Below, piece by piece: positions 46,824-58,121 of a stretch of DNA of 64,000 nt. Positions within the stretch are counted from its first letter, which is position 1; each line of letters opens with the position of its first letter. This DNA comes from Thuidium tamariscinum. Taxonomy: Eukaryota > Streptophyta > Bryopsida > Hypnales > Thuidiaceae. A model generated the notes under the pieces. It was not told the origin of the DNA and did not search any database. It saw only the letters and a list, made by a program, of their open reading frames with translations. The position numbers and the translations under genes were made by a program. Where the stretch lies: positions 20,219,052 to 20,283,051 of the forward strand of contig OX344755.2 in NCBI GenBank assembly GCA_947034885.2. Direction: 5' to 3'.

Positions 46824-47150
46824 GGGAGGAGGTCCATAAACTAACCATCTAAGGGCTGGAATTGAATTTTGGACAGGTGAAACATCTTTAAATGTTTTTC
46901 AGTGATTTTTTTAGAAAGACAGCTTGAATAGGCATCTAACCCAAGTTGTTTCATATTTTTTTAGAGCTTTGCAGAATTAGTTATGAATTTCTAAAGTCAA
47001 TATAACATAGGGCTCCAAAACCGTCCACCCCTTCAAATGTTCACTATTTATACATTACTATAAAGATCAAAAAGCATCATGTACTAAAAATATACATTTC
47101 AGAAGGTGAGTGGTTTTGGAGCTTGAGCGGTTTTCAAGACTCCTCTCTTA
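46821..47150. mobile_element. MITE family B copy (reverse orientation)
   Basis: TAAGGGAGGAGGTCCATAAA at the left, AGCGGTTTTCAAGACTCCTC then TCTTA at the right; the interior is the reverse complement of 36033-36361. Confidence 0.85.
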
Positions 47151-47188
47151 AATGGTTGGAAATGGGTCCCCATAAGTAGGAACTGCTT

Positions 47189-47465
47189 TAAAGTAGGTAC
47201 ACCCAAAAGCGCCAATTTTTTATATTGTGCCTAGTTCCTATTATTAGCTAGTTCAAATTTTTATGCAGTCTTGTGGGCAAGTGAAAGCATGTTCCAACAC
47301 ACCAAAAAACGCAGGATTTGAATACCGTATGCACAAGTTATTAACGATCAAAGTCTGTTTCTTAAAGCGCCATCTACAGTGTGCAAACATGTCTGATTTT
47401 GGAAATGTATGTGCACTGTGCATGGCGCTTTTAGGAACAGGGTGCTTTTGGGTGTACCTACCTTA
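47189..47465. mobile_element. MITE family A, copy E (reverse orientation)
   Basis: TAAAGTAGGTACACCCAAAA at the left, TTTTGGGTGTACCTACCTTA at the right; 277 bp. The core reads reverse to copy B (GTGAAAGCATGTTCCAAC, AAAGCGCCATCTACAGTG). Confidence 0.85.
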
Positions 47466-48481
47466 TTTCCCTTGACCACAGACACGCATCTTATCTTACT
47501 GTAGAAACGTACCGGGAGGCCCCATGCCAGCAAGTGATCCCTTCCTGCAGAACTATGCTGAGTAACATGCCGATTATATCACATGGGCAAGATGCGGATT
47601 GAAAGGCATGTGAGTATCTTTGGTAACTGAACCTTGCATACATGTTGTATAGCATAGCTTACTTGGTGAGCTAACAATACCTATTATATTGTGTCGGAAA
47701 ACATAACATTGTTAACCAATCTAAACCATCTCCTTAGAGAATAATGACCTTATAATGTAACACTCAAAATATTGAGCCTATATGTAAGTAGGTATTCTAA
47801 TTATAGTCATTGAAGGTGTTTATAATATAGGCACTCTATAATTGTTGAAAGATGTCTATAACATACGTACCTATAAACATAGGTGTTTGATAACCAAAGA
47901 AAGCGTATAATATAGGTGCCTATGCTCATGAATTCATGGGTTTTAAATCCTAGGTTCACATGTTTGCATCCCTTCATTTGAGATTGGAATAATACGTCCA
48001 TGAATCCCTTGAGTGAATTTATTTTAATTTGTAGAGAGTCATTGTTTGATTGGGAAGTTGCAATAGTGGCAGGGGCTCTTGTTCTTTGAAAGAGTTAGAA
48101 TGGGCCTCCAACATTGGTTACCAATATTTGGTATGTAGCATGGTTTCATTATTATATTGAGAGAGTTTTTGTTGGGCCTTGTTAGTAATCATTAGAGTAT
48201 TTTCGATTGTCTTAGAATGCATTTCTAGGGCACTATATGGATTGAATATTTGAAATATTAGAAGTGTTGAATTGAAAATATGTGTACCTAATTGCAACCC
48301 TAGGCTTTCATGAATAGAGTTTGCACATCTTAAGCAAGAATTTGTATTGATCACTTAATACCTTCATTACAAGTGTTCAAATTTTATATATTATCTAGGT
48401 TTTAAAAAAAGTCTTTCTAATTTGTAGATACAATTGATTACCTAGCTCAAGCAAACTAAGTTCTCAAGCAATCAGCACATA
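47466..48481. other. Gene-free stretch with a short palindrome cluster
   Basis: Contains GGTGTTTATAATATAGGCAC and related palindromes at 47815-47915, like those at 3478-3575. No gene. Confidence 0.45.
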
Positions 48482-48532
<51 letters not shown>

Positions 48533-48547
48533 GTGTGTGTGTGTGTG
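48482..48547. repeat. Compound microsatellite (TG)n(TA)n(TG)n
   Basis: TG repeats, then about 17 TA repeats, then TG repeats, uninterrupted except for a single TT. Confidence 0.95.
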
Positions 48548-48949
48548 AATAAATCCCTAAAATATTACTTTTAACTACTTTTGGACTATTGAGTGAATTA
48601 TGAACTAAACATCCAAAGATCTTTGGATAATAACATCTAGAGATATCTAGATGTGTATATAAATCTTTCAATGTTTGTATACATTTCCCCATGTTTTCTA
48701 TTGATCTCTTAATGTTTTGTATAGATATTTTTATATTTTGCATTATCTCCCAATGCGCATTTATTTTATAACTATTCTTAATTTTGGACTTTCAAAAGTC
48801 CAAAAATAATTAAATATAACATTATAAAATTAAAAAGACTAGTTTAATTTTTTTTAAATTGGTTATGTTGTAATGACTTCATAGTTTGAAAGTTTTGCAT
48901 GAAATCTTAAGGATGTGTACTATTCATTATAGTCTTTAGGTAAAGCTTT

Positions 48950-50100
48950 ATTTGAAATTATTACAATAAATATTGCAAAAGTTAGAAGGGATTTCTTGAT
49001 GTCAATGTCCGACCAAAATATCACATTATTTTCTTAAAAAGACATTAACTAATTGTATTGTATTGAATAATACCTCCTCAAAAACATTTGAACCATTCAA
49101 TTATAAATAATGGAGAAGTTATGAGGAATTTTATTTTGTAGGCATTAAAGGAGAAAAAAATATTAAAAAATCATTTTTTGAACTCAATTTTGAAAATTCT
49201 TGAATAAATTTAAAAGAAATACTAATTGTATATTGGATTACCATTGGAATAAAAAGTTTCAACTTCTTAAAAAGTTATTAGCATTTTTGTTTTTCTTTCA
49301 TTGTGTATCACTTCTACTTTTACTAATTTTTAAAAACGAATATGAGAGGTTTTTTGGAGTTAAATTCACTAGAAGATAAATGGGTGTTTTGTATATAGTC
49401 TTATGAGTAACAATTTGAAAGAAATGCATAAGAGGAGTTTTGAGGGCATTAAACATTATTAGAAAAATATTTTTTGAAAATTTGAAAATTTGAAAAAAAT
49501 ATTAAAAAATCAATTAAATATTATCATATGCCGGAGTAGTTGTTGGGCAAGGTTAGACTATTTATGTGGTAGAATTCAACAAGTTTTCACAATCTAAGAA
49601 CTCTTGATCTTCCAAAGGTCTAGAAATCTTGTAATGTTTTCAATAAAATTTTGTTGAAAACACATGTATTTCTAATAATTTTTTACTAAAAATACTCATT
49701 TTAGATATAAGACTATACCACTAGGACCATACTAAAAATACCCCTTTCTCTTGTAGTGATCATATTTTTAGCATGTAATTTCAATCTATTTTTCAACATA
49801 TTAACTAAAATGCACAATTTTATGGGACATATGGATTTTTTTAAATGTTGAAAGATGAAATTTTTTCTTGTTGAAAGGCTAGTAAAGCCTACATTTTGCA
49901 ATTTAGGTGCATTGAACTTGCAAATCATGGGAATTTTACTCTAAAATTTTGGAAGGATGTACTTGAACAAGTTAATTAAAGGATTGTACATTTGAATTTG
50001 CTACAAAATAAATAAAGATGAAGATTTTAGATTTTCTTTGTTGATGAGTGATTGAAGCAATTTTCAGCCTCTAAAACATTTAAGAACTTTAGGAAGTGAG
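48950..50100. repeat. Dispersed AT-rich repeat R1, copy 2, interrupted by a CACTA element
   Basis: Second copy of the repeat at 14880-15610. It is split by the element at 49367-49756. No ORF. Confidence 0.55.
49367..49756. mobile_element. Non-autonomous CACTA element (390 bp)
   Basis: CACTAGAAGATAAATGGGTG at the left, TACCCCTTTCTCTTGTAGTG at the right, inverted CACTA termini. Flanks ATT and ATC are near-identical trinucleotides. Repeat R1 copy 1 lacks it. Confidence 0.65.
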
Positions 50101-50160
50101 GTTGGCCCCTTGAAATGCACCTTTGACCATTAATTGCCAGCTTCTCAATGTGTACATTTC

Positions 50161-51076
50161 TTAACCCCTAAAGGACCAAGCCCTGTTTTCTGCCCCAAAA
50201 CACTAAAAACTGCCAATTTTATAGCAAAGAGTAAAAAAATATTTTAATTAATTTTTTTTCACATCTAACCGTAGGATCTTATACCTCACTAGTCTAAGAT
50301 AGTGTGGAAAAAATTCAGAATTTTTGACCACACAGATTGCAAGATACTTGCATTTAAAGTGGGAAAAACAGGTTTTTCAGCACATTGCGGGACTGGATTT
50401 TTCGACTTTGAACATTTTTAACTTAAAAATTTTGCACTAAAGAGTTTTGAGCTTTAATTATTTATAGTGACAAATTGAGTTGAGAATCTAGGAAAAAATT
50501 AATAAATTCAAAAAAAATTAATTTTCATTCTTAAAAAAAATATTAAGTAGAAGTAGGTATGAGATAGAAGGAAAATCTAAAATATTAATATCTTTTAAAT
50601 GGAATTAAAATGCACTAATCCTAATGGTGAGATTGTTCTAGCAAGTAAGATAAACCATGAAAAATTGCAAAAATTGCATCCAGAAATGAATCCTACAAGT
50701 TATTTTTTTCAAGAAAATGCTCTAATTGCCCGAAAAACAAGAATGTCCATAACTTTCTCATAACAAATCCAAATAAAATGAATCAATGCTTCCTAGATAG
50801 GCAAAAATATAATCTATAAGAAAAAAAATTCAAAAAAAAAAAATTCAAAATTTTTCTTTGCTGCCCGAACTGCCCGCCGTCCCCTGTTTTGAGCTTATTT
50901 GGGCATAACTTTTGTTCCCGGGCACCGATTGAAAAAAAAATTATATCCCCATGAAGATATTCAATTTTTCTATCTCCAAAAAAAGTTTCAAAAAATTAGG
51001 ACAAAAATTCAGCCCGTAGGTACCTGCCCGAAATTGCATTTGTCCCCCGAAGGGACAATGGTCCTTTAGGGGTTAA
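50161..51076. mobile_element. TTAA-target element T6, best-preserved ends
   Basis: The terminal 18 bases TTAACCCCTAAAGGACCA are perfectly inverted at the right (TGGTCCTTTAGGGGTTAA). 916 bp. A subterminal stem-loop TTGTCCCCCGAAGGGACAA lies next to the right end. The interior resembles T1-T3 in opposite orientation (GTAGGATCTTATACCTC; AGATTGCAAGATACTTG). Confidence 0.85.
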
Positions 51077-51094
51077 ATCAACAATATATCTACA

Positions 51095-51282
51095 TAAATA
51101 AATAGTCTTGGAACCAACTTTATTTGTTTCTAACTTTTTGCATATGGTATCAATGTTGCATTCTTTGGTGCATAGGAAGGCCTTATTTTACTTGCTAGGA
51201 AGTAAATATGAAAATCATTCACTCTAATACTAGCAATTGGGCTTAGTAGCAAAAAATTGGTGGTTTAAAGGTACCTAACTTA
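51095..51282. mobile_element. MITE family A, copy F, left end lost
   Basis: Core blocks CTTTTTGCATATGGTATC, CATTCTTTGGTGCATAGG and TACTTGCTAGGAAGT, and the right end AAAGGTACCTAACTTA. The left half is missing or eroded. Confidence 0.6.
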
Positions 51283-52082
51283 ATCTCTAAAAGACCAAGG
51301 CCTTTTTGGATTAAAAGACATCATTGCTTTTGAAGTGTTATAAATCTAAATATCACTAAAGCAGTACAAAAATCTCAACCATATAAGATTCATATAGTGT
51401 TCAAGTTGTAGATGGCGTGATTTATTTGGCTATATGATTGCAAGATTAGAATGTTTTAGTCTTGAAAAAATATGCTGAAATTTCCTAGAAAAACATTTGG
51501 AGGTGAAATTTGATTTCCGAACCTACTCAAATGAGAAAACTTTACACCATTAAATGATTCAAAACCTACATACAAATCGATTGGAGAAATCAAATATCAT
51601 TCAATTGACTCATTGTGTCTTCAAAATGGCTTTGAAATATCAAAAAATAGCAAGAAGAGCTATAAGAAACACATCCAGGCTAAACCTCTTGCCTTCTACT
51701 AAAATACTTCTTAGTCTCTCATAACTCCTGAGGAGGACACTTCCCATTTTTTAATAACCTACGTGCGACAGAATATAGGGTACATTTAAATAATCTTAGG
51801 TAAAATTTATAAGAAATTTACATATAAATTAGGGGACATTAAAAGGGGCATGTCCTTTATAAGTAATATAGGGAACCAGAAAATATGGTCCATTAGAATT
51901 TAGGTAGATATAAATTAGGGGCAAAAGAATAGGATCCTAGAAAAAAAATTTAGTAGGTTCAATTAATATTTATAGTACTAGTCAGATACAACTCAAGATA
52001 CAGATATTATAGTGTATCTACAGCTCATCAGGTACTGTGGTATATCTACAACTCATCTACGGCATATCTTTAAGTCATATCT
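51283..52082. other. Gene-free AT-rich stretch
   Basis: No supported feature, apart from short repeats of CATCTACGGCATATCT type near 52030-52080. Confidence 0.45.
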
Positions 52083-52817
52083 TTAACCCCTAAGGGACGC
52101 TAGCGCCATTTTTAGGCGTTCGGATGACTTTGCAGGGATACTAGAAGACCGGAACAGTAGTTTTTTCATCCACTTTTTTTTTAATGACCTTTCATATTCG
52201 GTTGTAAAGAGTCTCCAATTGAGTTTTTAGTCTAACTACTATTTGTTTTCATGTAGTTGAGAAGTAATTAGAGAAAACGGATGGCAGAATTTACCATTTT
52301 AGTGTATTTTGAGAAATTGACAGAATCTGAAATTTCTCCTTAAAAATGACGTTTTTTGAGTTTGAGCTTAACTAATTAAATGAAGGTATTTTATTCTGGT
52401 TTCTACTCCAATTTGAATTTTGGGAAAATTTGTAAAATTGAATCTTTTATTGCAATTTGAATTTTGGCTGCATTTTTAATGTCCACTGCAACCTGTACAT
52501 AAGTGTATACGGAAGTTGAGTTTACACCATGATGTTTGTCACTACAATTTACACACATCGTGAAATTTTCAGATTTTTTGAGATAATTGTCTATTTTCTA
52601 TGATTTTTTCTTCATTTTTTCTTCAAAAAATCTCATAAAAATCAAATTTCCTCAAAAAAATCTGAAATTTCTGTGAAATGCAGAAGACATGTACTTTCAT
52701 CTCTGAAAAATAAAAATAAAAATTTTCATACTTGATTGGTTTCTAAACAGTATCAAATTGAGTAACTTGCAAGGGGGCTTCCAACCAATGGTCATAGGCC
52801 CGTCCTTTAAGGGTTAA
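52083..52817. mobile_element. TTAA-target element T7 (735 bp)
   Basis: TTAACCCCTAAGGGACGC at the left, CCGTCCTTTAAGGGTTAA at the right. The interior differs from T1-T3 but matches T8 in reverse (ATGACAAACATCATGGTGTA type block; ACATGTCTTCTGCATT). Confidence 0.75.
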
Positions 52818-53957
52818 GTCATATCTAACTCCATTGATGTTTGCAATCTGGTTGGATGTAGGAGTTCGTGCTATGAACGACCTCTCTAAAGTTTGGGTAG
52901 TACCATGTCATAGAGCTTGATTTTGTTTTTTCACATGTGATGGAGGGCATTAGAATGGCATATTTATGATGTAATTCTTTTATATGAGGCATATATTTGT
53001 CGTCATAGTTCACAGATGAACTTCATGTCTGTGTTTTTAAACACATTATTGTCCCTAAAATCTCTTCAATACTTTTTCAACCCTAATGTCTTGCTTTTCA
53101 TGCATGTATTTGTGTTGTATTTGTATTCATGCATTGTTATAACTTGAATCTTTTTTTCTATAAAGTATTTGTTAGTCACTTGAATTTTCATTATTTTTTT
53201 TGTTATTTTTTTTTCTTACAAAGAAAATAGCCTCTAATATATTCCTTTGGCCTACATATTATAAGTAATGATAGATATGATAATATGGATAATTTTTTTG
53301 CTTTATGTAATAATTGGGGTCCTTTAAATGCTTTCTACGAGGTAAATAGCCCCCCAAAAAATACCCCACCGCTGCACGTGGGTCCCCCAAATACACAAGA
53401 AGTGTCCTCCCCGAGTCATAACTTTTTTAATTGCTAGCCACACAAACTAGATTGATTACTAGTATGCACAACTTTAATTTCTAAATTTTTTTATATTGAA
53501 AACGGACATGATTGTTTGAAGAGGAAACAAGCCACCAAAGTTCAATGCAATTAAAAAATGTTTAGATTTTGAATTTCAAATTTCTTTCAAACATTCAAAA
53601 CAATTAAGATTGGTATGAAATTTTTACTATGATAACTTGAATTCAAGAGGAACGTGAAGCAAGATAATTTTATTGAAAACAAACCTTGGATGAAGGAGAT
53701 ACAAGCCCCTTAAGTTGCAACCATCAAATATAGTTTAATGAACTCAAATTGGACCTGTGAACTTCACTTGGATTCCAAAAAAATTATTACATCTTGGATT
53801 GAAGTAAAGTTTTTATCACACAAATTAGAAGAGTGAGTGCAAATTTTCCAACAAGTTTTGTTGAATTCAAACATCGGATGCAAAAAGTTAGAGCACTTTG
53901 AATTGAACTTGAAACTATGTAAGGACACTTTTGGGCCATTGGGGTGTTTAAGAGTGT
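52818..53957. other. Gene-free AT-rich stretch
   Basis: No supported feature. Confidence 0.45.
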
Positions 53958-54675
53958 TTAATCCTTCAAGGACGGGCCTATAACCATTGATTTTAAGCCT
54001 CATTGCTTGTCACTGAGTTTGCTACCATTTGAAAATTAGATATGTATAAAAAATTTTACATTTACTTTTCAACAATGAAGTTACATGTCTTCTGTATTAA
54101 ATAAATAAATAAATGAGGTAATTTGATTTTTCTGAGAATATTTGTAGAAAAAGTGAAGAAAAATCATATGAAATAGAAAATTATCTCAAAAAATCTGAAA
54201 ATTTCACAATATGTGTACAATACAATGACAAACATCATGGTGTAAACTAAATTTCTATGTCATTCTATAATTACAATGTAGAAGATATTGAAAATACATC
54301 CAAAGTTCAAATCACAATAAAATATTCAATATTATGAATTTCTTCAAAATTTAAATTTTGATAGAAACTAGAATATCTGAACTTCATTTCATCAATTGGA
54401 CTCAAACTCAAAAAATATTGTTTTTGAGAAGAAATTTCAGATTTAGAGGTAATGAGCAACAACTTTCCAAAATACACTAAAATAGCATATTTTGTGATCC
54501 GTTTCTTCTTACAAACTTTTCATTCATGTAAAGACAAACACTAACAAGACTTCAAAACCCTCCATGAAAGGTCAACAAATAAAATATGGATGAAAAATTG
54601 CTTTCAATTTTTCTATAGGCCACCTCTCTATCATCTAAACACCACAAATTAGTGCCGTCGGCGTTATCGGGTTAA
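53958..54675. mobile_element. TTAA-target element T8, inverted relative to T7
   Basis: TTAATCCTTCAAGGACGGGC at the left, GGCGTTATCGGGTTAA at the right; 718 bp. Contains ACATGTCTTCTGTATT and CAAACATCATGGTGTAAAC, the reverse complement of blocks in T7. More diverged ends than T6. Confidence 0.7.
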
Positions 54676-56125
54676 GGATTAACGAATAAGAAAGAAAAAC
54701 TTGAACAAGTGCTTCAAAGTAACTTACAATTTGACTCTCAAGACAATGTATTTAATGAAGCTTTAAATTGGTGTAGCAAAGAGAGGACTCCTTGTCAAGG
54801 GAAAATATAGCAAGATCATTAACTTAGATGTTACACAATTATTACGACAATAAACAATAACTCAAAAGAGGTGAGTCCGGCCTTGTAATTAATTCATGCT
54901 TAGCCCCCTTATCAAAAATTTATAGCCATCAGATTTGCTGAGGGAAAATTATTGATATACGTACTAATATGTGTAGTAATACTTGTATTGGTATAAATAG
55001 TGATATAAATATTAAGGTAAGCCAATCTATGACAAGTAGAATGACCTAGAATGATTGGTTTGTCATGTTGACATTCTTGAATTTTTTTAATTCATAGAAA
55101 GACAAACATGAGAAATAGAGAGAGCAATTGAATTTTTTTTCAAAGTATGAATTTGTTAAGAATTTTTGAAGTATGTAGTTCAAATGGCTCAAAAGAGTCT
55201 CTAGACTACCCCAAACCCATCAAAAAGCGTGCTCATAATGGTCATTAAATCACGTAAAGCAATCACAATATTTTCGAACATGGTTGCAACATTTTCTAAC
55301 ATAGACACGACATGATGAAATAAAAAACCTAGTTTTTAACATGACTTTATACTTGGAAAGGTGGAAGTTCCTAAATCAAAGTCTAATAACTCCATCATCA
55401 TCATACAAAGCATTAATTTTGGCAATTAACCTACCTAATGAAGTCCTAACTTCATTAAAGTAGAACCATCCATAACCACCCAACACCCAATAGCCAATCT
55501 ATCAATGGACATATTTCCAACGAAGGCTAGAATGGTTTTTTTTTCTCCTTTTCAAAATTGGAACTAAAAGTTTTTGGCACATGTCCCAAGAAAGTAGAAA
55601 GGAGTGAATAAAAAAGTATGCTTTTGTGTAAGTAGAATTGGAAAAGTCCACAAATTAGCAATGGGTCCAATGCACTTTTTGCCTTTCATAATTTATAGTA
55701 ATTTCAATTCATGCAATAAAATTAACAAAGTTTTTGCAATCCCCATCATTTATATCATTTCACTTTTGAGAATATTTGCTTTGCTTTGCACTACTAACAT
55801 GAAATGATGTCTTGAATACCTTAAATGATCGATTATTGGTGGTTCTACCTTAATTAGAATTTTTTTTTGCCATGGATTGATAGAAAATTATAATAGGTAG
55901 TTTTGTAGATGTTTGCATTAGAAAGTTGGCCTCTTATAGGTTGGTTTACATCAATATAGATAGAAGTACTAATATTGATTTTGAAATACAAATACAAATA
56001 TATATGGATATGAAATACATATACTAACTTTCTCTATATTTCATATTGAATGCTATTCTAAGTGCTTCCTAAAAATACAAGTATAAGTTGGGTGGAATTT
56101 GCAATTACTTAACAAGCACACTAAT
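54676..56125. other. Gene-free AT-rich stretch
   Basis: No ORF, RNA gene or element ends I can support. Confidence 0.45.
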
Positions 56126-56900
56126 TCAATCCCTAAATGAAAAAACTGAATTTCTTGGCAACATAGCAATTTTGGGCAACTCACTATGAATGGATTTTTT
56201 TATTTTATTTCCTTTGAAATGTTTGCACAACATGCGCCCAAGGAGTAGATTTAAGGCCCAACAACTTTCATAACTTTTAACTACATGGTTAAAAAGTTAT
56301 TGCATGATATGTGATTTTCATTGTTCAGTAGGCAGCTTGGGCAAGTCAAAAAATTTCTTCAAAAATTTTTTTTTTTAATAAATAAAAATTTGAAACTAGT
56401 TCTCTAGATTCATATAGGCATAAGAAGCTTTGAATCATCCCTTTTGGATTAATGATGTGAAAGTTATGAGGAATTTTAGTTTGAGGGTAGGTATGGTTGT
56501 TAAATACTCCAAATCTACCCTAAACTAAAACTCCTTATAACTCTTTCACTTCATTATTCCAAATGGGATGATTCAAAGCTTCCCATGCCTAGATGAATCT
56601 AGAGAACTAGTTTCAAATTTTTACTTCTTAAAAAAATGTTTTTTGAAGAAATTTTTTGAACTACCCGGGTTACTCGGGCTACCCAACGAACAACAAAAAT
56701 TACATATCATGCAATAACTTTTTTTTATCATGTAGTCAAATGTTATAAAAATTGTTGGGCCTTAAAGTTACTCCTTGGGTGCATGTTGTGTGAAAATTTT
56801 GAAGAAAAAAATTAAATAAAAACTCCATTCATATTTCATAGTGAGTTGCACTAAATCGCTATGTTGCCAAAAAAATGCAGCTTAGTCCTTTAGGGATTAA
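56126..56900. mobile_element. TTAA-type palindromic element T9 made of two half-elements
   Basis: The left half to about 56505 and the right half are inverted along their length (GGCAACATAGCAATTTTGGG vs CGCTATGTTGCC, AGGCCCAACAACTTTCATAA vs ATAAAAATTGTTGGGCCTTA, AAGCTTTGAATCATCCCTTT vs GGGATGATTCAAAGCTTCCC). Each half matches the left half of T2. Ends are TTCAATCCCTAAATG and TCCTTTAGGGATTAA. Confidence 0.8.
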
Positions 56901-57520
56901 TTTAAATGAAAATTTATTTTAAACTCAAAAGTGACAATGATAATGAGCTCAAAAGTGGCAATAACGGCCAGTGATCCTAGAACGTATTTGTCTTAATTTG
57001 CTAGAAGGCTACACATCTATAGTACTTTGGAGTTATTTTTGCAACCTGTCATTTGCTTGTCTAGAAGGAGTAAACTAAAATTGTCTCAAAAGTGGAGTAT
57101 TCTGTATATTTTTAATTTGGGGGATAAAGGCCAAGTTGCAACATGTAAGAAAGTACACTACAAGACAGAGAGCTAATTCTCCTTTTGAGGGTTTTTGGCA
57201 CCTTTCTAAAGCCCTATGCCTACTAATATGCACCCTCCGATCAAGCTACCAAGCGAAATGATCAACAACCCAAGAGAGTTTGTGGCTACTGGATGAAAAG
57301 AAGTTAGCAAATAGATGTTACTCCCCGTTGAGATGAATAGTCTGAATTGCAACATGTTTAGGCTAGGGCTTCAAGATTTGGCTCAAAATCTTTTTTTTGA
57401 AGTCATTTTTCAAATGAACATTTAGGGCATGTACTTCACAGGTAGAAAACTGACGCAAATTAGCCACTTTTGAGGTCACTGGTAACGGCCTCATAGTGCT
57501 TTACAGCTGATGATCAACTA
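56901..57520. other. Gene-free stretch
   Basis: Only a possible single CACTA terminus (CACTACAAGACAG at 57168); no partner end found. Confidence 0.4.
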
Positions 57521-57522
57521 TA

Positions 57523-57540
57523 AGGTGGGTACACCTAAAA
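57523..57540 (+). repeat. Left terminal inverted repeat of the Tigger element
   Basis: AGGTGGGTACACCTAAAA, directly after TA; it matches the right end exactly over 18 bases. Just inside, TCGCGCC corresponds to GCGCC at the other end. Confidence 0.85.
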
Positions 57541-58121
57541 TCGCGCCGTGTGTAAAATCGCACTCTATATTGAGCCTGGTAATGAACTATGCATGTGTGG
57601 TAAATGGACATTGAGTGAAAATGGCGGCTTCAGGTGATATTTGTGTACTTATTAGTCAATTAAGATCATGAAAAGATAGTTCATGAAGAAAGAACAAGTG
57701 ACGGTTGGTCTATTTGAAAGCACAGAAAAAAAAAATAATGAGAGAAAAAAAAACTCTTAATGGGGAGTTTTGAAAGACTTCCAAAGTAAGGTAAGCCATA
57801 TTAAAATGCTGACATGCATTAATTAGGGACGCTGCTGGCACTCTTCAATGAGGTTATGGAAACCATTTTAGGATGAATCAGTGGTGCTTTAACAATTGTG
57901 TACTGACAATGCCGTCCTAAAGATTTATTGTATTAGATTGCCCAATTTACTAGCACACCTGTATGCAAAGAGTTTCTGAGCAAAAAGTTTGGAGAGACAA
58001 GGGCACATTGTAGTGGAATAGAGAATGCCTTCATTATAGTACATAGAATTTGCAAGGCTTTCGTGACACAAATCTGAAAGTTGAAGAGGGCGCAGACAGT
58101 TTGAGAGAAGGGGAATTTGCA

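Noticed and set aside
48456..48743. Minus-strand ORF with Tyr-Ile and His-Thr runs
   Set aside because: Translation of the (TA)n/(TG)n microsatellite.
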